60,663 nt of DNA from an uncultured Bacteroidota bacterium (GTDB lineage Bacteria > Bacteroidota > Bacteroidia > Bacteroidales > P3), in NCBI GenBank assembly GCA_902762805.1, contig CACWPQ010000016.1, positions 1 to 60,663 of the forward strand, in the 5' to 3' direction. Positions 9,470-18,777 of this stretch are shown piece by piece; positions within the stretch are counted from its first letter, which is position 1, and every line of letters starts with the position of its first letter. The notes beneath the pieces are model-generated. The model was not told the DNA's origin and did not search any database. It saw nothing but the letters and a program-made list of their open reading frames with translations. The position numbers and the translations under genes are program-made.

Positions 9470-11476
9470 ATGACGCTGGACTATCCCTGGTATTTTGTGC
9501 TGCTGTGCCTGCTGGCGGGCGCGGCCTATGCGGCTGCGATGTATTTCTGGGGCAGGAACCCCTTCCGCTGCGGCCTGCGATGGGGGCTGGCGGCACTGCG
9601 TTTCGCCGCGGTGAGCGCGATAGCCTTCCTGCTGCTGGCACCCACGGTGCGGCGGACGGTGCACGAGCGGCAGCGGCCGCTGGTGGTGCTGGCCGAGGAC
9701 CGGTCGAGTTCGGTCTCGGCGATGCACCGCGCCGGCGACGAAATCCCAGCAGACCAACTCCAGAACCAACTGGAGGGCGACTTCCGCCTCCTATACACCT
9801 CGAACAATGACAACCCAGAACATACCGACCTGGGGGCACTGCTCGACGTACCGCGCGATGCCGCCGCCGTGGTACTCTTCAGCGACGGTCTCCACAACCG
9901 AGGCCAGAGCCCCGTCTCCGTGGCCGAGGATCTGGGGATGCCTGTCTACACCGTGGCCGTGGGCGACACCACACAGCGGAACGACGCCTGGCTCTCGCAC
10001 CTGCGCACCAACCGCATCGCCTACCGAAACAGCGAGATGACCGTCGAGGTAACGGTCAACGCCGTGGGCCTGGCGGGTCAGAAAGCCGACCTGTGGGTGA
10101 ACGGATCGTCCGGCAGAACCGTGGCCATCCAATCCATCACCTACACCGACAACCATTTCAGCACCACCCGCACCCTGACCATCCCAATCGGCGACAAGAC
10201 CGGCCTGCAGCGCTATGACGTGTACCTGGATGAGCTCCGGGAAGAGTCCCCGATGGGGAACAACCACCTAGCATTCTACGTGGATGTCATCGACAACCGG
10301 CAACAGGTGGTCATCATCGGCGCGGCACCACACCCCGACCTATCGGCCCTGAAGCAGGCCGTGGAAAGCAACCCCAACTACGAAGCCACGATGCTGCTGG
10401 CCAGTGAAATACACAACTCGGAAACCAAGAATCAAAAACCGGAATTCACACTCGCCATTCTACACAACCTACCCACCGCCACACTGACAATTCCCGAGGC
10501 GGTGAAGGAGTTGCCGCAGATGTATGTCATCGGCATGCAGACCGACCTGCCACGGTTCAACGCGATGAAGACGGGGCTGGAAATCGTGTCGCGCGTGAAA
10601 AAAGGCAGCGAGCTCACGGCGGTGTACAACGACGGTTTCACCCTCTTCCAGTTCGACCGCGGCGACGGCGAGGCGCTGGAGCAGCTGCCGCCCCTGACGG
10701 CCCCCTTCGGCGAGGCCAAAGCCGGCGAGGGTGTGCAGAGCCTGCTCACCGGCCGTCTGGGCAATATCGACAGCCGCCAGCCGCTGGTGGCCGCCACCTC
10801 GCAGGGAGGGCGGCGCAGGGTCTTCGTGTGGGGCGAGGGGCTGTGGCGGTGGCGCTTAGGCGACTATCTTAATTCCCAAAGCCACGGACATTTCGACCGC
10901 ATGGTGGGTCAGCTGGTGAACTTCGCCGCCCAGCAGGAGGGGCGCGAGCGCTTCCGTGTGGAGGCCGAGCGCATCTATTCCACCATGGACAAGGTGCAGC
11001 TCAAGGGACAGCTGTACAACGAATCCTATGAACCCATCAACACGCCCGAGGCCACACTGACGCTGACGGGCGACAGCATCAAGAGCGCCGACTTCACCTT
11101 TGCACGCCAGGGCGACGGCTACGCCCTCAACCTCGGCACCCTGCCCGCCGGCACCTACCGCTACACGGCGAACACCATCCTCGACGGACAGAAACTCTCC
11201 GCAGAGGGTACCTTCGCCATCGAGGAGACAAACTTCGAACTCGCCACCCTGACAGCCGACCACACGCTGCTGCGCACCATCAGCGCGGCGACGGGCGGCA
11301 GCATGTTCTTCCCCGACGACATGGATGCCCTCGAGGCCGAACTGCGCAAGATAAAGCCCGTCATCCACACCCACACGCGCCACAGCGAACTGCTGACCCT
11401 GCCGCTGGTGCTGGCACTCATCCTGCTGCTGCTGGCGGCCGAGTGGGTGATGCGCAAATACCACGGGGAGATATGA
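9470..11476 (+). CDS. VWA-like membrane protein
   Basis: 668 residues. Two transmembrane helices at the N-terminus (about 9-28 and 36-58) are followed by a large extracytoplasmic region and a last helix near residues 645-662. After the second helix, 'VVLAEDRSSSVS' resembles the DxSxS metal site of a von Willebrand A domain, and 'VVLFSDGLHNRG' fits the later core strand. Such proteins in Bacteroidetes are usually annotated as BatA- or VWA-domain proteins of unknown role; a scaffold or interaction function is inference. The gene follows the M16 peptidase by 14 bp and its TGA overlaps the ATG of the flippase gene (ATGA), indicating translational coupling. Confidence 0.75.
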   Translation: MTLDYPWYFVLLCLLAGAAYAAAMYFWGRNPFRCGLRWGLAALRFAAVSAIAFLLLAPTVRRTVHERQRPLVVLAEDRSSSVSAMHRAGDEIPADQLQNQLEGDFRLLYTSNNDNPEHTDLGALLDVPRDAAAVVLFSDGLHNRGQSPVSVAEDLGMPVYTVAVGDTTQRNDAWLSHLRTNRIAYRNSEMTVEVTVNAVGLAGQKADLWVNGSSGRTVAIQSITYTDNHFSTTRTLTIPIGDKTGLQRYDVYLDELREESPMGNNHLAFYVDVIDNRQQVVIIGAAPHPDLSALKQAVESNPNYEATMLLASEIHNSETKNQKPEFTLAILHNLPTATLTIPEAVKELPQMYVIGMQTDLPRFNAMKTGLEIVSRVKKGSELTAVYNDGFTLFQFDRGDGEALEQLPPLTAPFGEAKAGEGVQSLLTGRLGNIDSRQPLVAATSQGGRRRVFVWGEGLWRWRLGDYLNSQSHGHFDRMVGQLVNFAAQQEGRERFRVEAERIYSTMDKVQLKGQLYNESYEPINTPEATLTLTGDSIKSADFTFARQGDGYALNLGTLPAGTYRYTANTILDGQKLSAEGTFAIEETNFELATLTADHTLLRTISAATGGSMFFPDDMDALEAELRKIKPVIHTHTRHSELLTLPLVLALILLLLAAEWVMRKYHGEI

Positions 11477-12747
11477 ACAGGTGGCGCAAATGGTTGAACG
11501 GTGATGGAATAGGTGGCGAGGCGGCCACGCTGATGGGGGGCAACATCATTGCCCAAGCCATCGCCATGCTGGCCTACCTCGTGCTGACACGCCTCTATTC
11601 GCCCGAGGACTTCGCCCTGTTCAACATTTTCTACTCCTATATCGAGGTACTCATCATTGTCTCCACCTGCAAGTACGAACTGGCCGTGGTGGCAGCGCGC
11701 GATGCAAGCGAGAGCACCGCCGTGGCCCGCTTCGCGCTGCGGATGAATACCTGCGTGTCGTTGTTACTGTTGACGCTAGCCCTGGCACTATATCTCACCG
11801 ACACCCTCCCCGGCGACTATGCCGAACTGGGAGCCATCTCCCTGTTGGTGCCACCGATGGTTTGGCTCATGGGTTCGTCGCGCATCTATGCGGGGCTTTA
11901 CAACCGTGTGCGTCGCTACCGCGTGATGGCGTCGGCCGAGATCACCAATGCGGTCGGCGGTGCAGGTCTGAAGATATTGTTGGGCGTGCTGGGCATGAAG
12001 CCCGCCGGTCTGCCGCTGGGCACCGTGCTGGGGCAGGGGGCGGCCAACCTGGTGTACCGCCTGCGGATGCGCACGCTGCAGCTGCCTGTCAGCACGCGCG
12101 CCCAGCGCAGGGCGGCCGCCTGGGAGTACAAGAACTACCCACTTTATGTGGCACCCAAGGAGTTCATCAACAGCCTCTCCGCCGGTCTGCCGTTCCTCTG
12201 GCTGGCATTCTACTTTGACAAGGCCGAGGTGGGCCTCTTCGGCTTGGCGCTGACCATGACTTTCCGCCCGGCCAACCTGCTTAATTCGGCCCTCGAGAGT
12301 GTGCTTTACGCACGTGCCGCCGAGGGTGTGCGAGAGGGGAAGCCGATCAGCAGGCTGCTGTGCCGCACGCTGCTGGCCGTCAACGCCGTGGCGGTGCCGG
12401 TCTGTGTGGTGGGCTGGCTGGCGGCCGAGCCGGTATTCACCTTCCTGTTCGGGAGCGAGTGGGAGGGCTGCGGTGTCTATGTGCAGGCTTTGCTACCCTG
12501 GATTTGGCTGTCGCTCAACGCCACTCCGCTGACCTTCCTCTCGCTCATATTCAACAAGCAGCGCACAGAATTCCTATTCTACATAGGACTTCTGGCGCTG
12601 CGCGTCGTGGCCATCGCCGTGGGCATCCGGATGGGGAGTTTCCTCGCGGCGGTGAGGCTCTATGCTGCGGTGTCGGCGCTGACGATGGCGGCGCTGGCGG
12701 CATGGTATGCCGCATTGGTGCGCCGCTACGAGCGCTCGGCCGCCTAG
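11473..12747 (+). CDS. Oligosaccharide/polysaccharide flippase family protein
   Basis: 424 residues, strongly hydrophobic with about 12 predicted transmembrane segments. The N-terminal stretch 'LYSPEDFALFNIFYSY' followed by 'YELAVV' is typical of the Wzx/MOP-type flippases that move undecaprenyl-linked oligosaccharides across the inner membrane. I chose the ATG at 11473 because it overlaps the upstream stop as ATGA; an in-frame ATG at 11443 would overlap the upstream gene by 34 bases. The 3' end overlaps the convergent lipoprotein gene by 4 bases, leaving no room for a terminator. The exact glycan is unknown. Confidence 0.85.
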   Translation: MNRWRKWLNGDGIGGEAATLMGGNIIAQAIAMLAYLVLTRLYSPEDFALFNIFYSYIEVLIIVSTCKYELAVVAARDASESTAVARFALRMNTCVSLLLLTLALALYLTDTLPGDYAELGAISLLVPPMVWLMGSSRIYAGLYNRVRRYRVMASAEITNAVGGAGLKILLGVLGMKPAGLPLGTVLGQGAANLVYRLRMRTLQLPVSTRAQRRAAAWEYKNYPLYVAPKEFINSLSAGLPFLWLAFYFDKAEVGLFGLALTMTFRPANLLNSALESVLYARAAEGVREGKPISRLLCRTLLAVNAVAVPVCVVGWLAAEPVFTFLFGSEWEGCGVYVQALLPWIWLSLNATPLTFLSLIFNKQRTEFLFYIGLLALRVVAIAVGIRMGSFLAAVRLYAAVSALTMAALAAWYAALVRRYERSAA

Positions 12748-13256
12748 AGATTGAGTCTGAAGAAGATGACCTGCGGGTCGGCGAGGCCGTTGCCCTGGCC
12801 GACGGTCAGTTTGTAGAGAGCCGACGAACCTGCGGGGCACTGGCTGGGCACAATGTCGTACTTGATGGGATAGTCGGGGTTCATGCCAGGATTGAGACCA
12901 TAGGGTTTTCCATCCCAGGGGCAGGAGGTACCGGCACAGACTTCATAGCCTTCGAAGGCAGAGGCACCCTCCACCAATTCGATTCTGTGCGACGTATTGA
13001 GCTGGTCCGCGGTCTTGTTCTCGATGATAAAATTGACCACCACGATGTCATCGTTGATGTCCGTCTCGGAGGCCGTGTAGGTGTAGGTCTCGCCAGCGGC
13101 AATCTCGCTGCCGTTGACATAGATGGCATACGAGGTCGAGGCCTCATAGGTCTGGCCGGTGGCGGGCTTGTCTTTGTTCTCGTCTTCGCAGGACGCGAAG
13201 CCGAACGTGGCAGCCATCACAAAGGCTGCCATCAGGATGCGGAATGTTTTTTTCAT
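12744..13256 (-). CDS. Small lipoprotein of unknown function
   Basis: 170 residues. A lipoprotein signal (MKKTFRILMAAF...FASC, lipid-carrying Cys at about residue 23) is followed by an acidic linker and a single beta-rich domain of about 140 residues. Two Cys residues in 'CAGTSCPWDGKPYG' may form a disulfide. I do not recognise the family. The start lies 29 bases after the stop of lepA, so it is probably co-transcribed with lepA. It overlaps the convergent flippase gene by 4 bases at the 3' end. Likely anchored in the outer membrane or facing the periplasm. Confidence 0.75.
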   Translation of the reverse strand: MKKTFRILMAAFVMAATFGFASCEDENKDKPATGQTYEASTSYAIYVNGSEIAAGETYTYTASETDINDDIVVVNFIIENKTADQLNTSHRIELVEGASAFEGYEVCAGTSCPWDGKPYGLNPGMNPDYPIKYDIVPSQCPAGSSALYKLTVGQGNGLADPQVIFFRLNL

Positions 13257-13285
13257 TGTTTTTCTGGTATTTGACTGTTAAACAT

Positions 13286-15061
13286 TTAATCTAGCTTGAG
13301 TACGGCGAGGAAGGCGCTTTGCGGCACCTCGACGTTGCCCACCTGGCGCATACGCTTTTTGCCCTCTTTCTGCTTCTCGAGGAGCTTGCGCTTGCGCGTG
13401 ATGTCGCCGCCGTAGCACTTGGCGGTAACGTCCTTGCGGACTTGGCGCACCGTTTCGCGGGCGATGATTTTGCTGCCGATGGCGGCCTGGATGGCCACGT
13501 CGAACTGCTGGCGCGGGATGAGGTCTTTCAGCTTCTCACACATCTTGCGGCCGATGGGGTAGGCGTTGTCGACGTAGGTGAGGGTGGAGAGGGCGTCGAC
13601 GGGGTCGCCGTTGAGCAGTATTTCCAGCTTGACCAGCTTGGAGGGCTGGTAGCCATTGACGTAGTAGTCGAAGGAGGCGTAGCCCTTGGAGATGGACTTC
13701 AGCTTGTCGTAGAAGTCGAACACCACCTCGCCCAGCGGCAGGTCGAAGGTAATCTCGATGCGGTCGGTGGTGAGGTAGGTCTGGTTCTTGAGGATGCCGC
13801 GCTTGTCCATGCAGAGTTTTATCACAGGGCCTATGAAGTCGGCCTTGGTGATAATCTGGGCGTGGATATAGGGTTCGTACACCTCGGCGATGTTGTTGGG
13901 CTCGGGCATGCCGGAGGGGTTGTAGACGTTGAGCTCGGTGCCGTTGGTGAGTTTGATTTTGTACTGCACGTTGGGCACCGTGGTGATGACATCCATGTTG
14001 AACTCGCGCGTGAGGCGCTCCTGGATAATCTCCATGTGGAGCAGGCCGAGGAAGCCGCAGCGGAAGCCGAAGCCGAGGGCGAGCGACGACTCGGGCTCGA
14101 AGGTGAGCGATGCGTCGTTCAGTTGCAGTTTCTCGATGCTGGCACGCAGCTCCTCATAGTCGTCGGTGTCCACGGGGTAGACACCGGCGAAGACCATGGG
14201 TTTGACGGCCTCGAAGCCCTCGATGGGTTTCTCGCAGGGGGTGGCCACATGGGTGATGGTGTCGCCCACGCGCACCTCCTTGCTGCTCTTGATGCCGGAG
14301 ATGATGTAGCCCACGTTGCCGGCACGCAGTTCCTTGCAGGGCTCCATGTTGAGGCGCAGCACGCCGATTTCGTCGGCGTCGTACTCGCGCTCGGTGCTGA
14401 AGAACTTGACGTGGTCGCCCGTGCGCAGCGTGCCGTTCATGATGCGGAAGTAGCTGATGATGCCGCGGAAGGGGTTGAACACCGAGTCGAACACCAGCGC
14501 CTGCAGTGGTGCCGCAGGGTCGCCCTCGGGGGCGGGGATACGGTCCACGATGGCGTCCAGTATCTCCGGCACACCCATGCCCGTCTTGGCCGAGCAGCGC
14601 AGTATGTCGTCGTGCGAGCAGCCCAGCAGGTCCACTATCTCGTCAGCCACCTCCTCGGGCATGGCGCTGTCGAGGTCTATCTTGTTCATCACGGGGATGA
14701 TTTCCAGGTCGTTCTCGAGGGCGAGGTAGAGGTTGGAGATGGTCTGGGCCTGGATGCCTTGCGTGGCGTCGACCACGAGGAGTGCGCCCTCGCAGGCGGC
14801 GATGGCGCGGCTGACCTCGTAGCTGAAGTCCACGTGGCCGGGGGTGTCGATGAGGTTGAGCGTATAGTCGTGGTAGCGCATCTGTATGGCGTGGCTCTTG
14901 ATGGTGATGCCGCGCTCCTTTTCGAGGTCCATGTCGTCGAGCACCTGGTCCTGCATCTCGCGGGCGGTAACGGTATTTGTAACCTCCAGCAGGCGGTCGG
15001 CCAACGTGCTCTTGCCGTGGTCAATATGGGCTATGATACAGAAATTGCGTATGTTCTTCAT
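13286..15061 (-). CDS. lepA: Elongation factor 4 (LepA)
   Basis: 591 residues, the normal length for LepA. The GTPase domain begins at once with '[16 protein letters not shown]' (P-loop), then '[14 protein letters not shown]' (G3) and 'NKIDLDSA' (G4). The C-terminal LepA-specific domain ends with 'KYGGDI'-like '[18 protein letters not shown]' and '[10 protein letters not shown]'. EF4 is a ribosome-associated GTPase that affects elongation and initiation. A clear promoter precedes it (15091-15121). A small lipoprotein gene follows after 29 bp and is probably in the same transcript. Confidence 0.97.
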   Translation of the reverse strand: MKNIRNFCIIAHIDHGKSTLADRLLEVTNTVTAREMQDQVLDDMDLEKERGITIKSHAIQMRYHDYTLNLIDTPGHVDFSYEVSRAIAACEGALLVVDATQGIQAQTISNLYLALENDLEIIPVMNKIDLDSAMPEEVADEIVDLLGCSHDDILRCSAKTGMGVPEILDAIVDRIPAPEGDPAAPLQALVFDSVFNPFRGIISYFRIMNGTLRTGDHVKFFSTEREYDADEIGVLRLNMEPCKELRAGNVGYIISGIKSSKEVRVGDTITHVATPCEKPIEGFEAVKPMVFAGVYPVDTDDYEELRASIEKLQLNDASLTFEPESSLALGFGFRCGFLGLLHMEIIQERLTREFNMDVITTVPNVQYKIKLTNGTELNVYNPSGMPEPNNIAEVYEPYIHAQIITKADFIGPVIKLCMDKRGILKNQTYLTTDRIEITFDLPLGEVVFDFYDKLKSISKGYASFDYYVNGYQPSKLVKLEILLNGDPVDALSTLTYVDNAYPIGRKMCEKLKDLIPRQQFDVAIQAAIGSKIIARETVRQVRKDVTAKCYGGDITRKRKLLEKQKEGKKRMRQVGNVEVPQSAFLAVLKLD

Positions 15062-15090
15062 CGGTCTCTAGTGTCGGTGTTTCAAAAGTG

Positions 15091-15121
15091 CAAAATTACA
15101 AACTTTTTTCGACCTGGCAAA
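15091..15121 (-). promoter_or_regulatory. Bacteroidetes-type promoter of lepA
   Basis: Read on the minus strand: TTTG at 15121-15118, a 19-base spacer, then TAATTTTG at 15098-15091. This fits the -33/-7 consensus recognised by Bacteroidetes primary sigma factor. Transcription would start about 25 bases before the lepA ATG at 15061. Confidence 0.75.
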
Positions 15122-15203
15122 ATTTTTCTTCTGTGGGCAAATATTTTAGTCCGCCATCCTCCTGCCGCTTTTTTCGGGTTTTATTTGCGAAATGAAAAAA
15201 AAA

Positions 15204-16673
15204 TTATTTTCGGAAGGCCATGAACCAGGCGAAGAGGAGAATGCCGGCGAGGGTGCCGAGGGTGGTCTCGGTGAGGCAGGAAATGGCCAGCGTGATGGTC
15301 CAGGCAACGATGAGGACACCCTGGCGGCGGAGGCGTAGCAGGGCGCGGCCGAAGAGGAGCAGGAGCAGTGCCGCGCCGAGGGTGCCGAAGAGGGCGAGGA
15401 GGGTGAGGTACTGGCTGTGGGGGTACATGCCGCTGCCGCGGAGGGGGGAGTCCATGGCGCGGAGCTCGGTTTCCATGGCCTGCTGCAGATCGCCGGCGCC
15501 GGTGCCGAGCCAGGGGTGGCGCAGGAAGACGCGCCAGGCGGCACGCCAAAGCTCAAGGCGCTGGAGCATGGTGAAGCCTGCGACGACGTCGTAGCAGCGG
15601 TAGTTTTCGTACTCGAAAAGCATGACGTGGACCATGCGGCGCAGGGGCCAGGGGTGGGTGTAGGCGGGATTGGGCACGCCGCTGGCCACCTCGGCCAGCT
15701 GCCCGGGCGTGAGGGCGGCGACACCGGCGCTGTCCTTGGGCAGGCCGAGGGCGTTGAGGTAGCGGATGAGGCAGGGCTCGATTAATTGTGAATTTTGAAT
15801 TTTGAATTTTGAATTCTGGGTGCGGCGGGCCCATTCGGTGCGCAGTTCACCCAGCTGGATGTAGTTGTTGACGTAGTTGCCGCTCTCGATGAGGCCATCG
15901 CGGTAGTGGTCGTAGGGGCGTCCATTGGCAGTAGCGGGCTGCAGGGGGGCGGTGGCGATGGGCTGCATGCGGTAGTAGTGGTGCACCTCGTAGAGCAGTG
16001 CGCCTGCGGCGGCGAGGGCGCAGAGAGCCCAGACGGCCACCCAGCGGCGGCGGTGCCGGGCGCGCAGGGCGAGGAGGAGGCTGAGGAGGGAGAGGACGGC
16101 GACGGCGGTGTAGGACCGCAGGAGGACCACGAACACGAGCAGCCAGGCAGCCAGCAACCAGGCGCCGAAGCGCCAGCGCGAGCGGCCGCACTCGGTGAGG
16201 CAGACGACGATGGCGAGGCAGCAGTTGAGGGCGAAGCGGATGTGGGAAATGTAGGGGATGGCCTGGCGGTAGGGGAGGCCGTCGATGGTGAGCATGCGGA
16301 CGAGGCCGATGAGGGAGACGACGACCACGGTGCCGGCGTAGAGCCAGAGGATGGTGCGGCGGGCGCGTCCGGAGGGGGGGCGGGTGGTGAGCACCACCAG
16401 CGGCACGGCGAGCAGGGGAAGCATAAGTTCCATCTGGCCAAGCCACTGCACCTTGTCGGTGCTCCAGAGGCCGGAGAGGGCGTAGAGCCCCCAGAGGGCC
16501 AGCACGGCGTGCAGGAGGCGGCTCCGGCGCGCCAGCTGCCATTTCTCGGCCCAGCGCCCTTCGAGCAGCCAGTTGGCCGCCAGCAGCACCCACACGAGGT
16601 TGGCTGCCCAAGTGGAGCAGAGCATGGTGCCGCCCAGCAGGGTGAGCAGGGCCAGGTAGATTTTTCTATTCAC
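15204..16673 (-). CDS. O-antigen ligase/polymerase family membrane protein
   Basis: 489 residues with about 11-12 hydrophobic helices. A long extracytoplasmic loop sits between residues about 240 and 390, followed by the Wzy_C-type motif 'RHPWLGTGAGDL' and 'HSQYLTLLALFG'. The family either polymerises O-antigen units (Wzy) or joins them to lipid A core (WaaL); the sequence alone does not decide. An AT-rich run of three GAATTTT units (15787-15815) lies inside the loop and encodes 'QNSKFKIQNSQL', unlike the GC-rich surroundings and likely a late insertion. The gene starts 3 bases after the stop of the upstream protease gene. Confidence 0.85.
   Translation of the reverse strand: MNRKIYLALLTLLGGTMLCSTWAANLVWVLLAANWLLEGRWAEKWQLARRSRLLHAVLALWGLYALSGLWSTDKVQWLGQMELMLPLLAVPLVVLTTRPPSGRARRTILWLYAGTVVVVSLIGLVRMLTIDGLPYRQAIPYISHIRFALNCCLAIVVCLTECGRSRWRFGAWLLAAWLLVFVVLLRSYTAVAVLSLLSLLLALRARHRRRWVAVWALCALAAAGALLYEVHHYYRMQPIATAPLQPATANGRPYDHYRDGLIESGNYVNNYIQLGELRTEWARRTQNSKFKIQNSQLIEPCLIRYLNALGLPKDSAGVAALTPGQLAEVASGVPNPAYTHPWPLRRMVHVMLFEYENYRCYDVVAGFTMLQRLELWRAAWRVFLRHPWLGTGAGDLQQAMETELRAMDSPLRGSGMYPHSQYLTLLALFGTLGAALLLLLFGRALLRLRRQGVLIVAWTITLAISCLTETTLGTLAGILLFAWFMAFRK
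15787..15815 (-). repeat. In-frame GAATTTT tandem repeat inside the ligase gene
   Basis: On the plus strand the heptamer GAATTTT is repeated three times and ends in GAATTC. Its length keeps the ligase frame open and adds a lysine/asparagine-rich patch in the large loop. The base composition differs sharply from the GC-rich gene around it. Confidence 0.8.
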
Positions 16674-16676
16674 TTC

Positions 16677-18293
16677 TTATTTCTTTCCCTTCAGTTCTTC
16701 CACGGCGCGGAGGACCACCTTGTCGGTCTTGAGGGCGCCCTGGATGCGTCCGCGGTCGTAGTAGTAGCGGCCGAGGAGTTCGGCTTTGAGCATGTCGGCG
16801 ATTTCGGAGCGGTGCTTGACGAGGTCGTCTTCCTTGACGCGCTTCATGGCCTCCTCCATGGCCTCGAGCTGCTTCTCGACGGCGTCGGAATATTTCTCGC
16901 GGTCGGCCACCTTGCGGAGCTCTTTGATGGCGTGTTCGGTGTAGGTGTCGTAGCTGAGGTTTCGCTCGCGGAGGAAGCGGCAGAAGTCGGCGTAGAGTTC
17001 GTCGGAGACCTCGAAGTCGGCGGCGGGTGGCAGCGAGGGGTGTGAGCGGTAGTAGTCGGTGGCGTAGTCGAAGACGAGCATCTTCTGGACCAGTGCGATG
17101 GCGATGTTGGACATGTAGTCGGGCTCCACCTCGATGTCGGGTTCGATGCCGAAGCCGTCGTAGACGGTGCGTCCGGCCTTGGTCTTGAAGGCGGTCTTGA
17201 GGGAGTCGGGGACGCGTGTGGCGCGGCCCTGCTGGTCGCGGTGTGAGTAGTCGATGGCCTGGATGCAGCGGCCGGAGGGGATGTAGTATTTGGAGACGGT
17301 GACCTTCATCTGGCTGTTGTAGGGCATGGGCAGGATGTTCTGGACGAGGCCTTTGCCGAAGCTGCGCTGGCCGATGACGACGGCGCGGTCGAGGTCCTGG
17401 AGGGCGCCGCTGACGATTTCGGAGGCGGAGGCGGAGGTGTTGTCGATGAGGACGGCGAGGGGCAGCTTGGTGTCGACGGGCTGCTGGCGGGTGAAGCTCT
17501 TCATATTCTTGGAGGCCACCTTGCCCTTGGTCTCGACGACGAGGGTGCCTTGGGGAACCCAAATATTGACGATGTCGACAGCCTCGTTCATCAGTCCGCC
17601 GCCGTTGCCACGGAGGTCGAGGATGAGGCCTTTCATATCGGGCTTGTCGTTGCGCAGCTTTATGAAGGCGTCTTTCACATGCTTGGCGGCGTCGGTGGTG
17701 AACTCGTCGAGCTTGATGTAGCCGTAGTCGCCCTGCACGTAGCCGTAGTAGGGCACGTTGGGGAGCTTGATTTCGCGGCGGGTGAGCGTTTTTTCGAACA
17801 CCTTGCCGGCGCGTTCTAGCTTGAGGGTGACGGAGGTGCCGGCCTGGCCGCGCATGGCGCTGCTGACGTCGGCGGTGGTTTTGCCGCGGGTGCTTTCGCC
17901 GTTGACCTCGAGGATGAGGTCGCCGGGCTTGAGGCCGGCCTCGTCGGCCGGGAGGCCTTGGTAGGGTTCGGAAATCAGGATGCTGTCGCCACGCTGCATG
18001 ATGAGCGAGCCCACGCCGCCGTATTCGCCCAGCAGCTGCAGCTTGACATCCTCGATGTCGCTCTCGGGGTAGTAGTTGGTGTAGGGGTCGAGGGAGGAGA
18101 GCATGGCGTCGATGGCCACCTTGATGGTCTTGCCGGGGTCGACGTCGTCGACATAGCTCTGGTTGAGCTGTTTGTAGACCGAGGAGAAAATCTCGAGGTT
18201 CTTGGCTATTTCGAAGCCGCGGTCGTTCTGGGCGGCGAGGGGGGCCGCGGCCAGGAGGGCGGCGGCCAGGAGGGTGTGTCTGAGGGTGCGCAT
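16677..18293 (-). CDS. S41 family C-terminal processing peptidase
   Basis: 538 residues from the ATG at 18293, chosen because it opens a clean signal peptide (MRTLRHTLLAAALLAAA, cleavage near LAAQ-ND); an ATG at 18407 would add 38 unconvincing residues. A PDZ domain spans about residues 85-165 ('AGLKPGDLILEVNG'). The S41 core has 'LDLRGNGGG', the serine motif SASASE (287-292) and the general-base lysine in SFGKG (K314). Family members cleave C-terminal tails of periplasmic proteins. The gene precedes the O-antigen ligase-like gene by 3 bp, so the two are probably one operon. A hairpin lies in its leader (18312-18340). Confidence 0.93.
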   Translation of the reverse strand: MRTLRHTLLAAALLAAAPLAAQNDRGFEIAKNLEIFSSVYKQLNQSYVDDVDPGKTIKVAIDAMLSSLDPYTNYYPESDIEDVKLQLLGEYGGVGSLIMQRGDSILISEPYQGLPADEAGLKPGDLILEVNGESTRGKTTADVSSAMRGQAGTSVTLKLERAGKVFEKTLTRREIKLPNVPYYGYVQGDYGYIKLDEFTTDAAKHVKDAFIKLRNDKPDMKGLILDLRGNGGGLMNEAVDIVNIWVPQGTLVVETKGKVASKNMKSFTRQQPVDTKLPLAVLIDNTSASASEIVSGALQDLDRAVVIGQRSFGKGLVQNILPMPYNSQMKVTVSKYYIPSGRCIQAIDYSHRDQQGRATRVPDSLKTAFKTKAGRTVYDGFGIEPDIEVEPDYMSNIAIALVQKMLVFDYATDYYRSHPSLPPAADFEVSDELYADFCRFLRERNLSYDTYTEHAIKELRKVADREKYSDAVEKQLEAMEEAMKRVKEDDLVKHRSEIADMLKAELLGRYYYDRGRIQGALKTDKVVLRAVEELKGKK

Positions 18294-18674
18294 GGTGTGA
18301 TGTTTACAGGTGCAATAACAGCGCATCGCTGTTTTTATTGTGCGGGGCGCTGTATTATATCGTAGATATAATATAATCAGCACATTACCTCGCAGCAACA
18401 AGGCCACACCATCCCTATACCAACTCTATACCAACTCTATACCAAGTCTATGGCCGTAGGGGGATCCTAGGGGGATTGTTGGGGAATCGTAGGGGGATGT
18501 TGGCTGAACTGGCGTGGCTTGGCATGCAACGGACTGAACGACAGGCACCTGGCGCGATGGCGCCGGCGGAGAGAATATTCCGCTCGCAAAGTCATGGAAA
18601 TTTTGTATTTTTGCAGCGAGGAATGGATAAGACAATCCCACGCTAACAGATAGAAAACGAAACAGATAGAAAAA
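18294..18674. other. Divergent intergenic region with 11-bp array
   Basis: 381 bp between the protease gene and the AT-rich island. On the protease side is an imperfect leader hairpin (18312-18340). The middle holds eight consecutive 11-bp units (18411-18498). On the island side TATTTTTG at 18606-18613 could be the -7 box of a rightward promoter, though no -33 match is present. Short minus-strand ORFs here look non-coding. Confidence 0.55.
18411..18498 (+). repeat. Eight-unit 11-bp tandem array, locus B
   Basis: Eight adjacent 11-base units share one register. Three are ATCCCTATACC or AACTCTATACC, the fourth is AAGTCTATGGC, and four are G-rich (CGTAGGGGGAT, CCTAGGGGGAT, TGTTGGGGAAT, CGTAGGGGGAT). 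G-tracts begin at 18459, 18470, 18481 and 18492. This locus lacks the palindromic tail of locus A. No function is known. Confidence 0.85.
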
Positions 18675-18770
18675 ATGGCCGTAAGCGACGACAGGAAATT
18701 CACGAGAGCGCAGGTCTATCACCTGCTAGAGGGGGTGAAGGGGAAGACGCTGGGTGAAGTGGAGGGATAC
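18675..18770 (+). pseudogene. N-terminal remnant, possibly MutH/Sau3AI-type restriction gene
   Basis: An ATG at 18675 opens about 32 convincing residues with 'FTRAQVYHLLEGVKGKTLG', which resembles the first helix and 'GKTLGEVD' turn of MutH/Sau3AI-like endonucleases as I remember them. The frame remains open to 19091 but loses protein-like character after about residue 32 and runs antisense to another small ORF. I therefore read it as a truncated gene. The end coordinate is where the similarity seems to stop, not a stop codon. The family assignment is tentative. Confidence 0.35.
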
Positions 18771-18777
18771 CGTCTGC

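Noticed and set aside
13319..15223. 634-codon plus-strand ORF opposite lepA
   Set aside because: It is a mirror frame of LepA, a highly conserved GTPase; no protein-like motifs.
18411..18498. CRISPR array
   Set aside because: Units are 11 bases, contiguous, without spacers, and no cas genes are present.
18426..18722. Two short minus-strand ORFs over the 11-bp array
   Set aside because: They translate the repeat units and lack protein-like composition; their frames cross the proposed promoter region.
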